NCBI RefSeq assembly: GCF_963667685.1
Contig: NZ_OY763930.1
Span: 1,408,501 to 1,472,500 of the forward strand
DNA: 64,000 bases
Origin: Maridesulfovibrio sp.
Lineage (GTDB): Bacteria > Desulfobacterota > Desulfovibrionia > Desulfovibrionales > Desulfovibrionaceae
Direction: 5' to 3'
A program made the position numbers and the translations under genes. The notes beneath the pieces are model-generated. The model searched no databases. It worked only from the letters and a program-made list of their open reading frames with translations, and was not told the DNA's origin. Of this stretch, positions 30,846 through 39,488 are shown piece after piece. Each line of letters begins with the position of its first letter. The first letter of the stretch is position 1.

Positions 30846-31139
30846 GACTCTACTCCTGCAAACACTTAAAAGCATTTACCTTGTTAACGAGCTGTCTTAG
30901 ATCATTGATGCATACGGAACTCATGCATACGGCAATAGAGTACCGTCGATGTGCGTGAACACAAAGCATACAAGTCAGCACAAACAGCTGCGAATTACAT
31001 TAATCCGGGTAATTACAATCAGGTGCCGGGATGTCCCTGTTCTGCTGGAGTCGGAATGACAAAAAAGACGTGCGGAATTAAGCTAAAAGCTTAGAATAGA
31101 AATTATTTCTAAATAATTTAAGGTCCTTAAAGTGCACTC

Positions 31140-31175
31140 CTAGAACAGGAACACCCTTATCACATTGGTAAACAT
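31140..31175 (-). CDS. 11-residue ORF with strong ribosome-binding site (possible leader peptide)
   Basis: ATG 31175 follows AAAGGAG by about five bases and encodes MFTNVIRVFLF before a TAG. The initiation signal is better than that of most genes in the window, but the product is only 11 residues. It may be a leader peptide, the remnant of a lost gene, or a chance. Inverted repeats follow within 50 bases. Confidence 0.3.
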   Translation of the reverse strand: MFTNVIRVFLF

Positions 31176-31206
31176 AAAATCTCCTTTAAAGTTATTGACT
31201 CAGCCA

Positions 31207-31234
31207 AGTATGCTGTTTTGGTTTTATTTGTCAA
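31207..31234 (-). promoter_or_regulatory. Minus-strand sigma70 promoter in a gene-free region
   Basis: Perfect -35 TTGACA (31229-31234) and CATACT as a -10 (31207-31212) with a 16-base spacer. It points toward an AAAGGAG at about 31181-31187 and an ATG at 31175. Confidence 0.4.
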
Positions 31235-31597
31235 CGGCAAAATTATCATCAACTCAAGTTTTTAAGACAGTATCAGGAAAATTTTTAGCAAGATGAGCGT
31301 ATTTTTAATTTTTCCAATACTGCATCTTTATGATGATGTTTATTTTTTGCAAAAACGTGAAAATAATTCTGGACAGAACCATAATATCTGCGCAAGTAAC
31401 TCTGTTTGTGCCTGTTCATAAACATAATCTGCGTGTGCTATTAAGTATCTCCAGCAGGGATAGGGCGGCAGATAGTGTTTCATGGACATTTTCTATGGAT
31501 GGGTTGCTTTCCATGTTCTTCGGTCCCTAGTCAGGATTGTTTGCAGGTTAACGGGAAGCTTAGATGGAAGATTGTGTAAAAGGGGTGATTGTTAGAT

Positions 31598-32923
31598 ATG
31601 GATGAGTTACAGAAGAAATACGGTTTCTGGACTGCGACTGCTATGGTCGTAGGTATTGTTATCGGTTCAGGGGTGTTCTTTAAAGCTGATAACGTACTGG
31701 GGGCAGCCGGTGGTGATCTGCCTACCGCATTGCTGGCATGGTTGATTGGTGGCTCCATTATGGTTGTTACCGCATATGTTTTTTCAAAAATTGCGACCCG
31801 TATTGAAAAGGTCAACGGTCTGGTTGACTATTTCGAAGAGGCTTACGGGGAAAAAGCCGGTTATATGGTCGGCTGGTTCATGACCTTTATTTATTACCCG
31901 ACTCTGGTTGCTGTTCTGGCCTGGGTTTCCGCCAACTACACTGTTGGCCTGGTGGGTATGAAAGATATACTCTGGCCTCTTTCATTTGTTTACCTGACAG
32001 CATTTTTCCTGCTCAACTACTATTCTCCGGTGCTGGCCGGTAAATGGCAGGTTTCTTCAACCATAATCAAGCTTATTCCGCTAGGTCTGGTTGCTATTGT
32101 CGGTGGTATCGCAGGTCTTTCCAGCGGTCAGACTTTTCAGAACTTCGCCCAGACAGCGCAGGAGATAGCAGGAAGCGGAGGAGGTCTTGCTGTAGCCACA
32201 CTGTCCACCGCTTTTGCTTATGAAGGCTGGATTATTGCTACTGTTATTAACGCTGAGCTTAGAGACGCAAAGAAGACTCTGCCCCGCGCTCTGGTAGTAG
32301 GGACCATCGCGGTTATGACCATTTACATGCTCTACTATCTGGGTATTTCCGGTGTTCTGACTAACGATCAGGTTCTTGCTGAAGGCGACGCCGCACCTGT
32401 GCGCGTTATTGAAATGATCTTCGGCAATGTAGGTGGAACCCTGTTGACCGTGTTTGTTATTATTTCCTGCCTCGGCACTCTCAACGGCCTGATCATGGGG
32501 TCCGCACGCGGTATGTTTTCCATTGCTTCCCGTAATCTCGGTCCTAAAGCCAGCCTTTTTAAAAAAGTTAACCCTGTTACCAACAGCACAAGCTGGTCCG
32601 CTATTATCGGTTACTTTCTGTCCTGCTTCTGGCTGTTAGTATGGTACGGTAACTTCCACGGCTGGTGGGGTCAGTTTATGGATGTTTCCGAACTGCCGAT
32701 CGCTTTCCTCTATGTTATTTATATTTCAATATATATCTGGGTTATGAAGACTTTCACTGACCTTGGACCTTTTAGCCGCTTCCTCTGCCCTTTGCTGGCA
32801 GGATGCGGCTCTGTGTACATCATCTGGGGTGCAATCCAGAAAGATATGTTCATCCACTTCCTGATCCTTTTCCTGATAATTCAGGCTGCAGGAGCCATGC
32901 TGATGAACAGTTCAAAAAAATAA
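31598..32923 (+). CDS. APC-family amino acid permease
   Basis: The 441-residue protein has about twelve membrane segments and the APC-family N-terminal signature GIVIGSGVFFKADNVL (unwound TM1, substrate-binding GSG), followed by the conserved TM3-TM5 region (YYPTLVAVLAWVSANY) and AYEGWIIATVINAELRDAKKTLPRAL in TM6-7. This resembles the LAT/serine-threonine-exchanger side of the superfamily; the amino acid carried is not predictable. ATG 31598 sits downstream of AGGGGTGATT; TTG 31589 is a possible alternative three codons earlier. A clean terminator follows. Confidence 0.87.
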   Translation: MDELQKKYGFWTATAMVVGIVIGSGVFFKADNVLGAAGGDLPTALLAWLIGGSIMVVTAYVFSKIATRIEKVNGLVDYFEEAYGEKAGYMVGWFMTFIYYPTLVAVLAWVSANYTVGLVGMKDILWPLSFVYLTAFFLLNYYSPVLAGKWQVSSTIIKLIPLGLVAIVGGIAGLSSGQTFQNFAQTAQEIAGSGGGLAVATLSTAFAYEGWIIATVINAELRDAKKTLPRALVVGTIAVMTIYMLYYLGISGVLTNDQVLAEGDAAPVRVIEMIFGNVGGTLLTVFVIISCLGTLNGLIMGSARGMFSIASRNLGPKASLFKKVNPVTNSTSWSAIIGYFLSCFWLLVWYGNFHGWWGQFMDVSELPIAFLYVIYISIYIWVMKTFTDLGPFSRFLCPLLAGCGSVYIIWGAIQKDMFIHFLILFLIIQAAGAMLMNSSKK

Positions 32924-32930
32924 AGACAAA

Positions 32931-32949
32931 AGCCCGCTCTACGCGGGCT
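32931..32949 (+). terminator. Terminator of the APC permease gene
   Basis: Stem AGCCCGC / GCGGGCT with a TCTAC loop, preceded by AAAA and followed by TTTTTT. Confidence 0.93.
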
Positions 32950-33107
32950 TTTTTTATAGCTTCGGTTGCTTGAATATATTTAGCCAAGGAGTTTGTTTTC
33001 TAATACTTACGGAAGATCGTTTGCCTGAGAGCTAATGCATGAATACCGATAATTACGGGTAGGTCTTTGCCGGTATTAATGTATAATCGTGGGGTGGAGG
33101 TGTTAAA

Positions 33108-33401
33108 ATGGCGACACTTGACGAAAAACTGGCAGAGCTTAATAAAAAATATGCTGCTGCTCTGGGTGGCAGAATCAGAGAATTGGAAGTTTTTTTATCT
33201 GCCTATGAAAATACCGGGTCGTATAGTGATCTGGAAAAATTATATAAAAGTGCCCATGCTGTTGCCGGATCGGCCCGAACTTTTGGTTTGCCGGAGGTAA
33301 CAGACCGCGCCAAAGAGTTGGAGTTGGCGGCGCGTGATGATGCTGGCATAGAAATTTTACATAAAAATTTATCAGCGTTGAAAAAGTGTATTTCTTCCTG
33401 A
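33108..33401 (+). CDS. Stand-alone HPt (histidine phosphotransfer) protein
   Basis: The 97-residue, all-helical protein resembles an HPt domain, which relays phosphate between response-regulator receiver domains. The likely phosphoacceptor is in KSAHAVAGSARTFGLPEV, near residue 49, where the family consensus is HxxKGxxxxxG; here the Lys is Ala, as in some HPt proteins that keep the Gly pair. It has a strong GGAGG ribosome-binding site. No kinase or receiver gene is adjacent, so the partners are unknown; the nearest in this window is the CHASE/PAS kinase 10 kb away. Confidence 0.75.
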   Translation: MATLDEKLAELNKKYAAALGGRIRELEVFLSAYENTGSYSDLEKLYKSAHAVAGSARTFGLPEVTDRAKELELAARDDAGIEILHKNLSALKKCISS

Positions 33402-33524
33402 TTTTTTGGTTGGTTAAAAATAATTTTAATGGAACTGATATGCCGTCTGCGTAGGCTGCAAAGCTGTAGAAGGGCTGTTTTTAGGGTTGCATAGTGTCAA
33501 CTAGATGGTTATAGGCTGCAAACT

Positions 33525-35924
33525 ATGAGCAAAGATTTGATTGTTGTTGAGTCCCCGGCAAAGGTGAAGACTATTAGCAAGTTTCTTGGCAAGAACTATC
33601 AGGTTGCTGCGTCCGTAGGACACGTGCGCGACCTTCCCAAGAATAAGCTTGGTGTCGAAGAAAATGGTGATTTCACTCCCCAGTATCAGGTCATTCCCGG
33701 CAAGGAAGATGTGGTCAACAAGCTGAAGAAGGCAGCGGCAAAAGCCGATCATGTCTTCCTGGCACCTGACCCCGACCGCGAGGGTGAGGCTATCGGATGG
33801 CACGTTGCTGCCATCATCAAGGAAGTGAACGAGAACGTCAGCCGTATCCAGTTTAACGAAATTACCGCAAGGGCCGTTAAAGAAGCTCTCGAACATCCGC
33901 AGCCGCTCAACGAGCAGCTTTTTGACTCACAGCAGGCCCGCCGTATTCTGGACCGTCTGGTAGGTTACAAAATTTCTCCCATCCTTTGGAAAAAGGTAAA
34001 GAGGGGTATCTCCGCTGGGCGTGTACAGTCCGTTGCCCTCAAGCTCGTAGTGGAACGCGAAAAAGCCAGGCGTGCATTTATTCCTGAAGAATATTGGCTC
34101 TTTAAAGCTCACGTAGAAGGCAAGAATCCTCCTCCATTTGTGGCCGATCTCTGGAAGGTGGATGGTAAGAAAGCTGAAATTTCATCCGCTGATGAAGCCG
34201 AAGCCTTACATAAAATCGTTAAAGGTGTTCCTTTCGAGATCACTGATCTTACAGAAAAGGAGCGTAAACGTAGCCCACTGCCGCCTTATATAACTTCGAC
34301 CCTGCAGCAGGATGCCAACCGCAAACTCGGTTATTCCGCCAAGCGGACCATGACTCTGGCCCAGCGCCTGTATGAAGGTGTTGAACTGGGTGATAAGGGA
34401 ACTACTGCGCTTATCACCTATATGCGTACTGACTCTGTTCGTATCGCCGATGAGGCTCGTGATACTGCCAAGAAGGTTATCCTCGAAAAGTACGGTGAAG
34501 AATTCTACCCGGCCAAGCCGCGTGTTTATAAGTCCAAAGGCGGAGCGCAGGATGCTCACGAAGCTATCCGTCCTGTCGACGCCACAATCATGCCTGAAGA
34601 TGTTAAACCATTCCTTCCGGCTGACCAGTTCAAGGTTTACAAGCTGATCTGGAACCGTTTCATTGCTTCGCAGATGGCTTCGGCCCGTTTCTGGGATACC
34701 GTTGTGACCATTCAGGCTAAGAATACTGTCTGGCGTTCCAAGGGTGAAAGACTGCTTTTCCCCGGCTTCATGCGTGTTACCGGAAAGACCGGAGATGAAA
34801 AGCTGATCGAGCTTCCTAAGCTGGAAAAGGGTGAAGTGCTCAAAGTTGACAAAATCGATAGTGAGCAGAAGTTCACCCAGCCCCCGGCACGTTATTCAGA
34901 GGCCTCCCTTGTACGTGAGCTGGAAGAAAAAGGTATAGGCCGTCCGTCCACATACGCATCCATTATTTCAACTATTCAGGATCGCGGTTACGTAAATCTT
35001 GAAGAGAAGAAATTTATTCCTACTGAACTCGGTTTTGTAGTCAGTGACCAGCTTTCCGAGCATTTCAAAGAGCTTATGGATGTCGGTTTCACCGCTGCCA
35101 TGGAAAAGCAGCTGGATGACGTTGCCGAAGGCAAGATTGAGTGGACCTCGTTGATGAAAAATTTCGTGGACGGTTTTTATCCTACCCTTGAAGCCGCAGC
35201 CAAGGAAATGAAGCGCGGTGGAGAGGATACCGGTATTGCTTGCGATAAATGCGGTTCACCCATGGTTATCAAGTTCGGGCGGACAGGTGAATTTTTAGGT
35301 TGTTCCAACTATCCGGACTGTAAAAATATCGTCAACTTTACCCGTGACGAAAAGGGTAAGATTGTTATCCTTGAAGAGGAACCGCCGGAAGAGACCGGAG
35401 TTACCTGCGAGAAATGCGGTAGCCCTATGGCCATCAAACGTTCCAGCCGTGGTGAATTTCTCGGTTGTACCGGGTATCCGGATTGCCGCAATATCAAAAA
35501 CTTTGAGCGTGATGATGAGGGCAAGATCAAGGTTGTGGAAACACCTACCGCCCAGATTGTGGGTAAATGCCCCGACTGTGAAGATGGTGATCTGATTATC
35601 AAGCATGCCCGTACCGGAAGCCGTTTTATAGCTTGCTCCAACTATCCGGACTGCAAACACGCCAAACCTTTCTCCACCGGGGTTAAATGCCCGCGCGAAG
35701 GCTGCAAAGGTGAATTGGTGGAAAAAAGCTCACGGCGCGGTAAACTCTTTTATTCCTGTGACCAGTATCCTGATTGTGATTACGCTGTCTGGTATCCGCC
35801 TATTGAGGGTCCATGCCCGAAATGCGGACATCCTGTTCTGGTTAAAAAGACGACCCGTGCCAAAGGGGAACATCTCGCCTGCCCTGAGAAAGGTTGCGGA
35901 TATGTTCAGGAAGATGAAGGTTAA
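33525..35924 (+). CDS. topA: DNA topoisomerase I
   Basis: TopA relaxes negative supercoils, opposing gyrase. The 799 residues begin with the TOPRIM domain (DLIVVESPAKVKTISKFL and APDPDREGEAI with its metal-binding acids), followed by the toroid and the catalytic Tyr299 in ITYMRTDSVR. The C-terminus carries five zinc-ribbon units of the C-x2-C...C-x4/5-C type (first CDKCGSPM, last CPKCGHPV), more than the three of E. coli TopA. The ribbons share DNA: TCCAACTATCCGGACTG occurs at 35304 and 35637. The start has no strong ribosome-binding site. Confidence 0.96.
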   Translation: MSKDLIVVESPAKVKTISKFLGKNYQVAASVGHVRDLPKNKLGVEENGDFTPQYQVIPGKEDVVNKLKKAAAKADHVFLAPDPDREGEAIGWHVAAIIKEVNENVSRIQFNEITARAVKEALEHPQPLNEQLFDSQQARRILDRLVGYKISPILWKKVKRGISAGRVQSVALKLVVEREKARRAFIPEEYWLFKAHVEGKNPPPFVADLWKVDGKKAEISSADEAEALHKIVKGVPFEITDLTEKERKRSPLPPYITSTLQQDANRKLGYSAKRTMTLAQRLYEGVELGDKGTTALITYMRTDSVRIADEARDTAKKVILEKYGEEFYPAKPRVYKSKGGAQDAHEAIRPVDATIMPEDVKPFLPADQFKVYKLIWNRFIASQMASARFWDTVVTIQAKNTVWRSKGERLLFPGFMRVTGKTGDEKLIELPKLEKGEVLKVDKIDSEQKFTQPPARYSEASLVRELEEKGIGRPSTYASIISTIQDRGYVNLEEKKFIPTELGFVVSDQLSEHFKELMDVGFTAAMEKQLDDVAEGKIEWTSLMKNFVDGFYPTLEAAAKEMKRGGEDTGIACDKCGSPMVIKFGRTGEFLGCSNYPDCKNIVNFTRDEKGKIVILEEEPPEETGVTCEKCGSPMAIKRSSRGEFLGCTGYPDCRNIKNFERDDEGKIKVVETPTAQIVGKCPDCEDGDLIIKHARTGSRFIACSNYPDCKHAKPFSTGVKCPREGCKGELVEKSSRRGKLFYSCDQYPDCDYAVWYPPIEGPCPKCGHPVLVKKTTRAKGEHLACPEKGCGYVQEDEG

Positions 35925-35990
35925 TTAACCGGTTTCATATGAAACTAAAGAAAGACTAGAAAATATCTAGTTTAATAATAAACCCAAAAT

Positions 35991-36021
35991 AACCCTTCCC
36001 GACCTGAAAGCGGGAGGGGTT
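35991..36021 (+). terminator. Terminator of topA
   Basis: Stem AACCCTTCCCG / CGGGAGGGGTT with one mismatched or wobble pair and a nine-base loop, followed by TTTT. Confidence 0.85.
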
Positions 36022-36098
36022 TTTCCAATTGGCGTGTCTTTGTATTTTGGTGTACTTTGACCGCCAAAGACTGAATAAACTATTTTTTGAGGTAAAAA

Positions 36099-37013
36099 AT
36101 GTCTGAATATAAATTTGGATGGGTAGCATTAATAGGGCCGCCCAACGCAGGTAAATCAACTCTCATGAACCATTACCTCGGTCAGAAGGTGGCTATCGTT
36201 TCTCCGAAACCACAGACCACCCGTAACCGCATCAGCGGTATTCTGAGCGATGAGAATTCTCAGGTTGTCTTTCTGGATACCCCCGGTATTCACCGCATGC
36301 GCGGTAAGATGAACCGTTTCCTGCTCGATTCCGCATGGGAAGCACTGGGCAACGCCGATGCTATTGTGGTTCTTTTTGATGCCGCACTTTATGCAGCAAA
36401 GCCACATCTTATGGAGAAGGAACTTGATCCTGTTGTGAAACCTGTCAATCAGTCCCGCAAGAAAGTTTTCGTGGCGGTAAACAAGGTTGATAAGGTTAAA
36501 GATAAAGCCAAGCTTCTTCCGGTGATGGAAAAGGCCCAGGAACTATGGCCGGAAGCGGAATTCATCCCTGTTTCCGCTTTGCGTGGCGAGGGTGCTGATG
36601 TGCTGCTGGAAAAGGTTATTGATGTCCTTCCGGAAGGCCCGCCAATGTTCCCGGAAGATCAGGTCTCCACCGTACCCATGCGTTTTATGGCTGCCGAGAC
36701 AGTTCGTGAGAAGCTTTTCATGAGTTTACAGCAGGAACTCCCTTACTCTACCGCTGTTGAAATTGAATTCTGGACCGAAGAACCAGATCGCAATCTGGTT
36801 AACATCGGAGCCATTATTTATACTACCAAGAAGAACCACAAGGGTATGATCATCGGTAAGGGCGGTCAGAACCTGAAGAAAATAGGATCTCAGGCCAGAA
36901 AGGAACTGGAAGAGATGCTTGAGATGAAAGTCATGCTCGAACTCTGGGTTAAAGTCCGTGAAGGCTGGACCGAGGATGTGGGCTTTCTGCGTTCATTGGG
37001 GCTCGGTGAGTAG
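36099..37013 (+). CDS. era: GTPase Era
   Basis: Era is an essential GTPase for 16S rRNA processing and 30S assembly. The 304 residues contain G1 GPPNAGKST (about 12-20), switch I PQTTRNRISG, G3 DTPGIHR, G4 VNKVDK and SALRGEG as G5, then the C-terminal KH RNA-binding domain with IIGKGGQNLKKIG (about 249-261). GAGG lies seven bases before the ATG. It is preceded by the topA terminator and followed by a 100-base gap, so it is probably transcribed alone or with the YggS gene. Confidence 0.97.
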   Translation: MSEYKFGWVALIGPPNAGKSTLMNHYLGQKVAIVSPKPQTTRNRISGILSDENSQVVFLDTPGIHRMRGKMNRFLLDSAWEALGNADAIVVLFDAALYAAKPHLMEKELDPVVKPVNQSRKKVFVAVNKVDKVKDKAKLLPVMEKAQELWPEAEFIPVSALRGEGADVLLEKVIDVLPEGPPMFPEDQVSTVPMRFMAAETVREKLFMSLQQELPYSTAVEIEFWTEEPDRNLVNIGAIIYTTKKNHKGMIIGKGGQNLKKIGSQARKELEEMLEMKVMLELWVKVREGWTEDVGFLRSLGLGE

Positions 37014-37117
37014 TCGATTCTATGTAATCTTGTCCTTTTGTTTTCTTTTTATTAAAGAAATTTATATAATCAACCGAATTTTAATGTATGCCGCTTACTG
37101 AAAACGGCAGTTTGAAG

Positions 37118-37822
37118 ATGAGTAACAGGGAAAAAGAACTAATTGAAAATCTCTCAGAGGTTAAGGAAGAAGTCGCTCTGGCCTGCTTGCGGGCCGGGCG
37201 CAAGCCTGAGGACGTAACCGTCATGGCGGTTTCAAAACTTCATCAGGCCTCTGATATTGAAATTTTGTACAATGCCGGACATCGCTGTTTCGGGGAATCT
37301 TATGTTCAGGAAGCCCTTGCCAAACAGGAAGAGCTGAATGGACTTGATATCGACTGGCATTTTATAGGCGGTCTGCAATCCAAGAAGGCCAAATTTGTGG
37401 CCGGTAAATTTACAGCTGTGCACAGTGTGGACAGCTCCAAGCTTGCCGGATTACTGAACAAGAAAGCCGAAGCGCTTGATGTCGTCCAGAATATTCTCAT
37501 CCAGGTGAATACTGCCTGCGAAGATCAGAAGTGCGGAGTTACTGAGGAAACACTGCCTGCTTTGGTTGAAGAAATTCAGGGCTACAGCCATCTTAAGCTG
37601 ATCGGACTGATGTGCCTGCCTCCTTTTTTCGGAGATCCCGAAGGGGCGAGGCCGTATTTTGCAAGGTTGCGTATGCTTTCCGAAGGTATGGAAAAGCTTT
37701 TCGGAATCAGTATGCCGGAACTTTCCATGGGTATGACCGGAGATTACCGGGTCGCCATTGAGGAAGGATCGACCATGATCAGGGTCGGTACTAAGATTTT
37801 CGGAACGCGACCGGGTTACTAA
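37118..37822 (+). CDS. YggS-family PLP homeostasis protein
   Basis: The 234-residue protein belongs to the YggS/PROSC family of single-domain, fold-III PLP-binding proteins that keep pyridoxal phosphate balanced and have no known enzyme activity. The PLP lysine is in VMAVSKLHQAS near residue 35; NIGENYVQEA-type sequence appears as RCFGESYVQEA; the C-terminal SMGMTGDYRVAIEEGSTMIRVG binds the phosphate. ATG 37118 gives the usual 234-residue length; ATG 37088 adds ten residues, and neither has a good ribosome-binding site. motA begins 28 bases downstream. Confidence 0.88.
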   Translation: MSNREKELIENLSEVKEEVALACLRAGRKPEDVTVMAVSKLHQASDIEILYNAGHRCFGESYVQEALAKQEELNGLDIDWHFIGGLQSKKAKFVAGKFTAVHSVDSSKLAGLLNKKAEALDVVQNILIQVNTACEDQKCGVTEETLPALVEEIQGYSHLKLIGLMCLPPFFGDPEGARPYFARLRMLSEGMEKLFGISMPELSMGMTGDYRVAIEEGSTMIRVGTKIFGTRPGY

Positions 37823-37850
37823 CTTTTAAAACAACCCACAGGCGGACTTC

Positions 37851-38612
37851 ATGGATCTGGGTACAGTTATAGGGATAGTGCTTTCATTCGGGCTTGTTCT
37901 TGCGGCTATTCTGGTCGGAAGTCCGTTGGGTATTTTTATTTCCGTTCCGTCCGTGCTGATCGTTATCGGGGGAACTATCGGGGCTTCGCTGGTAAACTAT
38001 CCCATGGGGCATGTGCTGGGGGTAGTCGGGATTATAAAGAAAACCTTCTTCTCAAATCTCGAGTCCCCGTCTGATATCATCGATAAGTTCATGGATTTTG
38101 CCAACCGCGCCCGCCGGGAAGGTATTCTCTCGCTTGAACCGGCTCTGAAATCAATTGAAGATGACTTTCTGCGCAAGGGATTGCAGCTGACCGTTGACGG
38201 CCTTGAGCCGCAGGTCATTCAGGAAATTCTGGAGACTGAAATCCAGTACCTTGAAAACAGGCATGAAACCGGGGCTGAAATTCTTAAAGTATTTGCTGAT
38301 TTTGCTCCGGCTATGGGCATGATCGGTACTGTTATCGGTTTGGTGCAGATGCTCCAGACCATGAGTGATCCGAGTACCATTGGTCCGGCGATGGCTGTTG
38401 CGCTTTTAACAACTCTTTACGGTGCGATCTTCGCTAACCTTGTTTTTACGCCCATGTCCGGTAAGCTTAAAACCCGCAGCAAGGAAGAGATACTGCTCCG
38501 GGAGATGGTCATGGAAGGTATTATTTCGATTTCCAAAGGTGAAAACCCGAAAATCATTGAAGAGAAGCTGAACAGCTTCCTACCGCCTAAAATTCGTAAA
38601 ATTACTGATTAG
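37851..38612 (+). CDS. motA: Flagellar stator protein MotA
   Basis: MotA and MotB form the ion-driven stator of the flagellar motor. The 253 residues show four membrane helices: two at the N-terminus (about 4-50, with VIGGTIGASLVNYP) and two near residues 145-205 (APAMGMIGTVIGLVQML and MAVALLTTLYGAIFANLVF), separated by the cytoplasmic domain with the rotor-contacting charged region. The G-T-x-x-G-L-V motif in the third helix is diagnostic for MotA/PomA. First gene of the motility run; motB follows by 36 bases. Confidence 0.95.
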   Translation: MDLGTVIGIVLSFGLVLAAILVGSPLGIFISVPSVLIVIGGTIGASLVNYPMGHVLGVVGIIKKTFFSNLESPSDIIDKFMDFANRARREGILSLEPALKSIEDDFLRKGLQLTVDGLEPQVIQEILETEIQYLENRHETGAEILKVFADFAPAMGMIGTVIGLVQMLQTMSDPSTIGPAMAVALLTTLYGAIFANLVFTPMSGKLKTRSKEEILLREMVMEGIISISKGENPKIIEEKLNSFLPPKIRKITD

Positions 38613-38648
38613 CCGTCATAACCGCCATCAATAATTACCGGGGGATAA

Positions 38649-39479
38649 ATGGGCAGGAAGAAGAAGGTACCTGAAGCTGAAGGACAGCCTTTATGGCTGA
38701 TTACTTTCAGTGACCTTATGACCCTGATGCTCACCTTCTTTGTGTTGCTGGTGAGTATGTCTGTTGTGGACGAGCGCCGTAAGCTTGTTGTGCTTGGTTC
38801 CATTATCGGTACTTTCGGATTCGGCTCGAAGGGTTATGATGTTCTTTCCGACGGTTCTTCCCGCAGAACAGTGCAGGTCGGGCCTATGGAAATTCAAGGT
38901 GATCTTGAACAGATTAAACCTTTGCTCTGGGAGTTCGCTGAAGAAGACCTGCGGTTTGAATCCAATAGGTTTGTCCAGATTCTTTCCATCGGTGCCGATG
39001 TCCTTTTCACTCCTGACAGCCCCAATATTTCCCTCGAAGGAACCCGTATTCTCGATACTGTTCTCCCGGTACTTAAGCAGGTTAAGCATCCGATTCTTGT
39101 GGCCGGACATACTTCTATCCTGCGCGATGAGCTGGGCGAAGATTACCGTGTCGAAGACCGGAACCTGATACCTGATATTTCGTGGAAGCTCTCACTGGGC
39201 AGGTCTCTTTCTGTTTATAACTATCTGGTTAGTAAAGGAATGAATCCTGATATGCTCAAGATGGAAGCTTGCGGAAAATTCAGACCACGCTATCCTAACT
39301 CCACTCCTGAAGGACGCAAAATGAATCGCAGAGTTGATCTTGTCCTTGATACGCGCAGTCTTGGTATCTCCAAGGAATTGAAGGTATACCAGCCTGCGCC
39401 GAAAAAAGATGATAAGTTCAAGTTCGATGATTTTGTTTTCCCGATCGGTGAAGCCGAGAAACCAAGCAACGCACAGTGA
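38649..39479 (+). CDS. motB: Flagellar stator protein MotB, first paralogue
   Basis: The 276-residue protein has the MotB plan: a short basic N-terminus (MGRKKKVPEAEG), one membrane helix with the ion-binding Asp in FSDLMTLMLTFFVLL (Asp at about residue 22), a plug/linker, and a C-terminal OmpA-like peptidoglycan-binding domain (about 115-235) with the NRRVDL signature. It is followed after nine bases by a second gene of the same plan. A C-terminal tail of roughly 40 residues extends past the OmpA domain. Ion specificity (H+ or Na+) is not decided by this sequence. Confidence 0.93.
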   Translation: MGRKKKVPEAEGQPLWLITFSDLMTLMLTFFVLLVSMSVVDERRKLVVLGSIIGTFGFGSKGYDVLSDGSSRRTVQVGPMEIQGDLEQIKPLLWEFAEEDLRFESNRFVQILSIGADVLFTPDSPNISLEGTRILDTVLPVLKQVKHPILVAGHTSILRDELGEDYRVEDRNLIPDISWKLSLGRSLSVYNYLVSKGMNPDMLKMEACGKFRPRYPNSTPEGRKMNRRVDLVLDTRSLGISKELKVYQPAPKKDDKFKFDDFVFPIGEAEKPSNAQ

Positions 39480-39488
39480 TGGTGATCC

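Larger units (their letters stand above)
30846..31597. other. Gene-free region with orphan expression signals
   Basis: No gene of normal length is supported in these 750 bases. They hold a short tandem repeat (ATGCATACGG at 30908-30917 and 30923-30932, period 15), a 13-base palindrome TTAAGGTCCTTAA near 31118-31130, and a minus-strand promoter with ribosome-binding site and 11-codon ORF (31140-31234). The plus-strand reading 31330-31530 has no Shine-Dalgarno and an arbitrary composition. The region could be a decayed gene, a small-RNA locus, or a long leader for the RNHCP-rsgA operon. Confidence 0.4.

Noticed and set aside
31330-31530. 66-residue plus-strand frame in the gene-free region
   Set aside because: No Shine-Dalgarno sequence, no hydrophobic or charged pattern, and atypical Cys/Met content; chance is more likely.
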